Of a DNA stretch of 8,382 nt, positions 5,032-8,382 are shown piece by piece (the stretch's first letter is position 1; each line of letters starts with the position of its first letter). Below the pieces are notes generated by a model. The model had not been told where the DNA came from. It did no database searches and saw nothing but the letters and a program-made list of their open reading frames with translations. The stretch comes from Ardenticatenia bacterium (lineage in GTDB: Bacteria; Chloroflexota; Anaerolineae; Aggregatilineales; Aggregatilineaceae), in assembly GCA_026984385.1 (NCBI GenBank), contig JALSSH010000501.1, positions 1-8,382 of the forward strand, given 5' to 3'. Position numbers and translations under genes: made by a program.

Positions 5032-7377
5032 CCGCACAATCCCTCCGCGTTTGTTCGGCGGCAACTTGACCCGCTTGCCGTCCGCAAACGTGATCACGGT
5101 CTCGGCGGCGCTACGCCGCACAGTCACCCCGTGCTGTCGCCACGTCATCACCCGCCCCGTAAACGCAAACGGACCGGTGATCTGCACCGTGCGGGCGTTC
5201 ACCACATGCGCGCCAAAAAGCGCCGTGAACCACTCCCAAGAAGTCGCCCCCTGCAACGAACCCAACGCGCCCAGCCCTTCGCCGCTTTCCGCGTTATAAA
5301 AGCGGCGGAAGTCGCCCTCTTCGCACAGCGCGCGGAGCTGAGCGCGCAGCACGCGCGCGAAAAGCTCCACCGCAAACGCGCGCTCGCCGTGTGCCACCAG
5401 CGCCTCCCCCAACAACGCCGCATATTCCGGCCACATGCCGCCCGGGCCGTTTTGTCCGCGCGGGTCGTAGTCCGGCGCGTCGGCGGGGACGGCGGGGAAA
5501 CCATATTCGCGCCAGTAAGCGGGCGAACGAAGGCGGGCGATCAAAGGGGCGGCGTGTTCCTTGTCGGCGACCATCAGCGGCACAAACAACGCCAGATCGT
5601 CGCGGGAAAGGTCCGCCGCGCGTGCGCACACATGATAGACGCGGCTCAGCCCTTTGCAATGAAACGCGCTCAGCTCTGCCCAAACGGTGCGCGAGATCAT
5701 CACGCCACGCCCACGATGCCAGCGCAGCCGCTCGGTGCTGAGCGTTTCGCGGGCGGGTTTTCCGTCCCAGCTTGTGCCTTCCAGCGTGCAACGGAGCGCC
5801 GGTTTGTGGTCACGCCCACCGCTGATGTGCACCAACACGCGCCCGGGTTCGCTTAGCGTAACCGCCCCCTCCAACGCTTGGTCGGCGCGCCCGTCGAAGA
5901 TAAGTTCCCCGTGCGGGCAAGTGTGGGCGTCTCGGTCGCGGTAACGATACGCTTGGCGGTCGGCGTCCCAAAAACCGGCCAAGACCTTCTCCAATTGAAC
6001 AGTCGGCGAGCTGGGCGCTCGGCGGATCGTTTCCGGCACCAGCACACGCGCTTCGGCCAACCCATACGCGGTCAGGTCGGGCGCTTCCACCGTCTCCAAG
6101 GCGATCTCCTGCGCCCAACGGGAATTTTGCGCCAATGTAGCGCCCTGGGTAAAAGCGCCCTGGAGCGGGTGCGACCATTCCGGCGCGCCGTCCTGATCGA
6201 GGTCCGTATCCCCGTTATACTGCGAGTTGGCCCAGCGTCGGAAGAGCATATCTACGAATTCGAGCGTGTCGGATGCCCAGTCTCGGTCGGTGAAGCGCTG
6301 GATCAGGTCGGCCATCACCCCCAAGCGCGGCAGCGCGAGCACAACCCCCGGGCGTCCATCCAGCGAAGGGCGCACATCCACCCAACCGTTATCGCGATAT
6401 GTCGCCAAGAAGTTGAGCACCAGCCCTTGCGCCAACTCCGCATCGGCCAGCGCCACCGTGCCCGCCGCGTGTAGCGCTTCGGGCAGCGTTGCGCCTTGCA
6501 ACATGACGGTTTCCGGTCGGCGGTCGCTGACCAGCACAGGATGGGGATAGTGCGGGCTTTGGACGAAAGCGCGCAAGGCGGCCTGTTGTGCCCAGGCGAG
6601 TGCAGCGTCCCAATCCGCGTCGCCGGTTTCCACTTGGGGGGCGGCGTGCTCGCGCGCTTCCAGCGTGGCAAAATGCGCGTCCCAGTCGGCTTGGTGCAGC
6701 CAGTGATGAGCGGCGCGCACGCTTTCGTGACGTTCGGCCTCGCTGGCGAGCACCCACCAAAAGCGCACTTGGCCTTGCGGCGGCACGCTCAGCGCGCGGC
6801 GCAGATGCGAGCGTGCGGTCGGCGAATGAAGCCCCTTGCGCAACATCAACACGGGGTGCAAACGGGGCAACTTGGCCGCGTGCAAAGCCACGCCGCCGCC
6901 TTCCAAGCGCAGCAAATAGCGCCGCAAAACCTGCCCTTCGCGCGCCACTTGCGCGGTGAGGTCCAGTTGCAACCGTTGGGGGGCGTCTTGGGCGTTGCGC
7001 ACGGTGAAGCGCCCGCCGACCACGCGCGAGGTCATCGCCCACAGCTCCGCCGTGAGCTGCAAAGCGGGCGTGATCTGTGCTTCCAGGCGCAACGTATCCG
7101 GCGCGAATGCGGTTAGGGCGGGCGGGACGTGATAGTCGCGGCGCTCGCGGGCGCGGCGTTGCCCGAGTATCCACGTGGGCACGACGCGCGCCAGCCCCAC
7201 GCGCCCACCGTAGCGCGTTTCCAGCGTGAAGGCGGGTTCGTCGGCTTCGCCCAGCCGCAAGCGCCACACCTGGTCGTTGAGCGGATCGGTGTGGCCGTCG
7301 CGCGCGTCCGCCGCGATGATCGGCGCGAGGGGATCGCCGAGCTGCAAGTGCCATGTGCGCATGGGCTTACTCGTCAC
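5017..7377 (-). CDS. Large six-hairpin (alpha/alpha)6 glycosidase-like protein
   Basis: The product has 786 residues and no signal peptide, so it is probably cytoplasmic. The N-terminal part (about 7-240) is beta-rich, like the N-terminal sandwich of GH63/glycogen-debranching-type enzymes. From about 252 helix-rich sequence begins, with landmarks 'SDRRPE' (284-289), 'YRDNGWVDVRPS' (327-338), 'NGDTDLDQDGAPEW' (388-401), 'GPGGMWPEYAALLGEAL' (644-660), 'RRFYNAESGEGLG' (691-703) and 'SWEW' (713-716). These match the style of the (alpha/alpha)6 catalytic barrel of GH63-like glycosidases. Between about 490 and 600 lies a beta-rich insertion. I cannot assign the catalytic acid and base with certainty, so activity and substrate (probably an alpha-glucan or oligosaccharide) are inference. 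The GTG start at 7377 directly follows the endonuclease stop codon; an ATG six codons in (7362) is a plausible alternative. No Shine-Dalgarno is seen for either, which suggests translational coupling. Confidence 0.7.
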   Translation of the reverse strand: MTSKPMRTWHLQLGDPLAPIIAADARDGHTDPLNDQVWRLRLGEADEPAFTLETRYGGRVGLARVVPTWILGQRRARERRDYHVPPALTAFAPDTLRLEAQITPALQLTAELWAMTSRVVGGRFTVRNAQDAPQRLQLDLTAQVAREGQVLRRYLLRLEGGGVALHAAKLPRLHPVLMLRKGLHSPTARSHLRRALSVPPQGQVRFWWVLASEAERHESVRAAHHWLHQADWDAHFATLEAREHAAPQVETGDADWDAALAWAQQAALRAFVQSPHYPHPVLVSDRRPETVMLQGATLPEALHAAGTVALADAELAQGLVLNFLATYRDNGWVDVRPSLDGRPGVVLALPRLGVMADLIQRFTDRDWASDTLEFVDMLFRRWANSQYNGDTDLDQDGAPEWSHPLQGAFTQGATLAQNSRWAQEIALETVEAPDLTAYGLAEARVLVPETIRRAPSSPTVQLEKVLAGFWDADRQAYRYRDRDAHTCPHGELIFDGRADQALEGAVTLSEPGRVLVHISGGRDHKPALRCTLEGTSWDGKPARETLSTERLRWHRGRGVMISRTVWAELSAFHCKGLSRVYHVCARAADLSRDDLALFVPLMVADKEHAAPLIARLRSPAYWREYGFPAVPADAPDYDPRGQNGPGGMWPEYAALLGEALVAHGERAFAVELFARVLRAQLRALCEEGDFRRFYNAESGEGLGALGSLQGATSWEWFTALFGAHVVNARTVQITGPFAFTGRVMTWRQHGVTVRRSAAETVITFADGKRVKLPPNKRGGIVRRAQR

Positions 7378-8139
7378 TCATTCGGCCCGAAAGTCGGGCC
7401 AATCTAAATTGCCACTGTTGAACTCCACCAATCGCACCCAATCAATCGCGCCATCCGCCGCGCAAAATTGGGCGATAAACGCCTGGGTGAAGCGGTTTAC
7501 GATTTTGGCTCGTTCGGCCAAAAACTGCGCGTTGTGCTCGCGGGCGCGGTGGCCGAGCGGCTCGATAATGTCGGTGTACAAGTTCGGGTTTTCGCTGATG
7601 AAGTACCAAAAGTTTTGGCCCATCACGCGCAAGTATCCCGCTTTAGTATACGTTGTGCGGCCCTTTCCGTAGCAAATGCCCAACACCGGCTCAACATGAG
7701 GGGAGCTGCGCGCCTGACGCACTCGGCGCACCGCGTCGTGCAAGTCTTGGGCCAAACGCCGTTGTTGAGAGCTATTGCCCCAATTCGGGCCGGACTTGAT
7801 CGAGACGATATAGTGCGTGCCCGCGTGAATGAATTCCAAATCCACGCCCGGGGCAGCGGACTTGTGCCCGCCGCACGTTTGGCCCGCGATGAAGATCGCC
7901 AGCCCCTCCAAAAAGTCCCCGAAGTGCTTTTCTTCGGAAGACGAAAGATAGGCCCCCAACAGGTTTTCGATCAGCTCGGCGGCAGTGGTGATGTGTTTGG
8001 CGCGGAAAAGGTACGGATTTTTGCGGCGCAAAAGCTGGTTGAGCTGCAGGGATGTAAGCGAGCGCAAACGCGCTTGGTGGAAGTCCCCAATATGCGCGTT
8101 GACGTAGTCCCGCACCGCGTCTAGGTCAAGCGGTTGCAT
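7378..8139 (-). CDS. Type II restriction endonuclease, PmeII/TdeIII-like
   Basis: The product has 253 residues. I recognise the family pattern of PmeII-like type II endonucleases: 'FHQARLRSLTSLQLNQLLRRKNPYLFRAK' in outline (20-48; key residues R39, K40, N41, P42, F45), 'SSSEEKHFGDFLEGLA' (66-81), 'GVDLEF' (98-103), 'IVSIKSGPNWGNSS' (111-124), 'GICYGK' (154-159) and 'IIEPLGHRA' (191-199). The likely PD-(D/E)XK nuclease site is E79, D100 and S113-I-K115, all present. It would cut unmodified DNA at a short specific site; I recall GGNCC-type specificity for related enzymes but cannot assign it here. The frame extends 33 codons further upstream into the methyltransferase, but the ATG at 8139 is chosen because it matches the family start and has AAAGGA nine bases upstream. 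It lies 14 bases after the methyltransferase stop codon. Confidence 0.88.
   Translation of the reverse strand: MQPLDLDAVRDYVNAHIGDFHQARLRSLTSLQLNQLLRRKNPYLFRAKHITTAAELIENLLGAYLSSSEEKHFGDFLEGLAIFIAGQTCGGHKSAAPGVDLEFIHAGTHYIVSIKSGPNWGNSSQQRRLAQDLHDAVRRVRQARSSPHVEPVLGICYGKGRTTYTKAGYLRVMGQNFWYFISENPNLYTDIIEPLGHRAREHNAQFLAERAKIVNRFTQAFIAQFCAADGAIDWVRLVEFNSGNLDWPDFRAE
7384..7400 (-). repeat. Inverted repeat at the endonuclease/glycosidase junction
   Basis: GGCCCGA-AAG-TCGGGCC is a perfect seven-base-pair inverted repeat with a three-base loop inside the last codons of the endonuclease gene. In the mRNA it would place a stable stem directly in front of the abutting TGA/GTG junction, where a ribosome binding site for the next gene would be expected. 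Confidence 0.5.
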
Positions 8140-8148
8140 AGGTGCGCG

Positions 8149-8154
8149 TCCTTT
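8149..8154 (-). promoter_or_regulatory. Ribosome binding site deciding the endonuclease start
   Basis: AAAGGA on the minus strand (8154-8149) lies nine bases before the ATG at 8139 and abuts the methyltransferase stop codon (8156-8154), overlapping it by one base. It favours the shorter 253-residue endonuclease over the longer upstream reading. Confidence 0.6.
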
Positions 8155-8382
8155 CAACGGCGGTCGTTGGTCGCCAAGAGGGTGTCGTCGAGCAACGGCG
8201 GTTGGACGTGTTGGAGACGCCGGCGAGCCAGGGCGCAATATTCCGCGTTGATGTCAATGCCCAAATAGCGCCGCCCGAGTTGTACGGCGGCGACGGCTGT
8301 TGTGCCCGAACCGACGAACGGGTCCAGCACTAAGTCTCCAGGGGCAGTAAACAGTTTGATAAACCAGCTCGGCAAACTGACG
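8154..8382 (-). CDS. DNA methyltransferase of the restriction-modification pair, C-terminal part (runs off the right edge)
   Basis: The minus-strand frame is open from the right edge to the TGA at 8156-8154. The visible end reads (V)SLPSWFIKLF, then SAM-binding motif I 'DPFVGSGTT' (nucleotides 8324-8298), then 'GRRYLGIDIN' with the motif II acidic residue, and a short tail. Motif I near the C-terminus after a 'P..LP..FIK' segment is typical of beta-class DNA methyltransferases, which make N6-methyladenine or N4-methylcytosine. The catalytic (S/D/N)PPY motif and the target recognition domain lie outside the window, so the modified base and site cannot be read. It immediately precedes the endonuclease and should protect the same site. 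The real start is beyond the window; a TTG at 8375 is internal, not a start. Confidence 0.88.
   Translation of the reverse strand, partial: VSLPSWFIKLFTAPGDLVLDPFVGSGTTAVAAVQLGRRYLGIDINAEYCALARRRLQHVQPPLLDDTLLATNDRR

Noticed and set aside
6389..7354. 321-codon minus-strand ORF in another frame of the glycosidase-like gene
   Set aside because: Its composition is dominated by Arg and Ala as expected of an out-of-frame reading of G+C-rich DNA. The 786-codon frame carries coherent glycosidase landmarks throughout.
7468..8124. 218-codon plus-strand ORF opposite the endonuclease
   Set aside because: It is a shadow of the endonuclease gene, which has recognisable family motifs on the minus strand.
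8142..8375. Possible separate 73-residue small gene starting at TTG 8375
   Set aside because: The frame continues upstream to the window edge and the sequence is the C-terminal SAM-binding part of a methyltransferase, so this is an internal codon of a truncated gene.
1..8382. CRISPR array, tRNA/rRNA genes, insertion sequences, phage genes
   Set aside because: No regularly spaced direct repeats, cloverleaf-like gene, transposase motif or phage structural protein was seen on either strand.

Overview
The window is G+C-rich, densely packed bacterial chromosome. It holds nine supported protein genes, two of them cut by the window edges, plus one possible 30-codon leader ORF. The gene families and the style of the small hypothetical proteins (a DUF362 protein with a membrane tail, a SpoIIAA/STAS-like small protein, NTF2-like lipoproteins, a large six-hairpin glycosidase) suggest a Chloroflexota bacterium of the Anaerolineae/Ardenticatenia type. 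This taxonomic guess is inference from recollection of families, not from a marker gene.

Left part (1-3743). The 5' end of a queG-like gene (epoxyqueuosine reductase, tRNA queuosine synthesis) leaves the window on the minus strand. It is divergent from four plus-strand genes: a secreted M28 zinc peptidase; a stand-alone CheY-like receiver with a good sigma70-type promoter, a leader hairpin and a possible coupled leader ORF; a DUF362 protein without Fe-S cysteines and with a C-terminal membrane anchor; and a 123-residue SpoIIAA/STAS-like protein.

Middle part (3754-5016). Two small exported proteins lie on the minus strand: a lipoprotein and, downstream of a strong intrinsic terminator, a membrane-anchored protein. 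Both look like NTF2-fold domains with an equivalent pair of cysteines and are probably distant homologues. They converge on the STAS-like gene with only 10 bases between stop codons.

Right part (5017-8382). A minus-strand operon reads DNA methyltransferase (only its C-terminal part is visible), PmeII/TdeIII-like type II restriction endonuclease, then a 786-residue six-hairpin glycosidase-like protein whose GTG start directly abuts the endonuclease stop codon. The first two genes form a restriction-modification pair. Linkage of the third gene to this pair is unusual and is the most interesting arrangement in the window.

No tRNA, rRNA, CRISPR array, insertion sequence or phage gene was recognised. 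No gene-free stretch exceeds 300 bases; the longest are 4835-5016, 1926-2076 and 1421-1562, and each holds promoter or leader elements described below.
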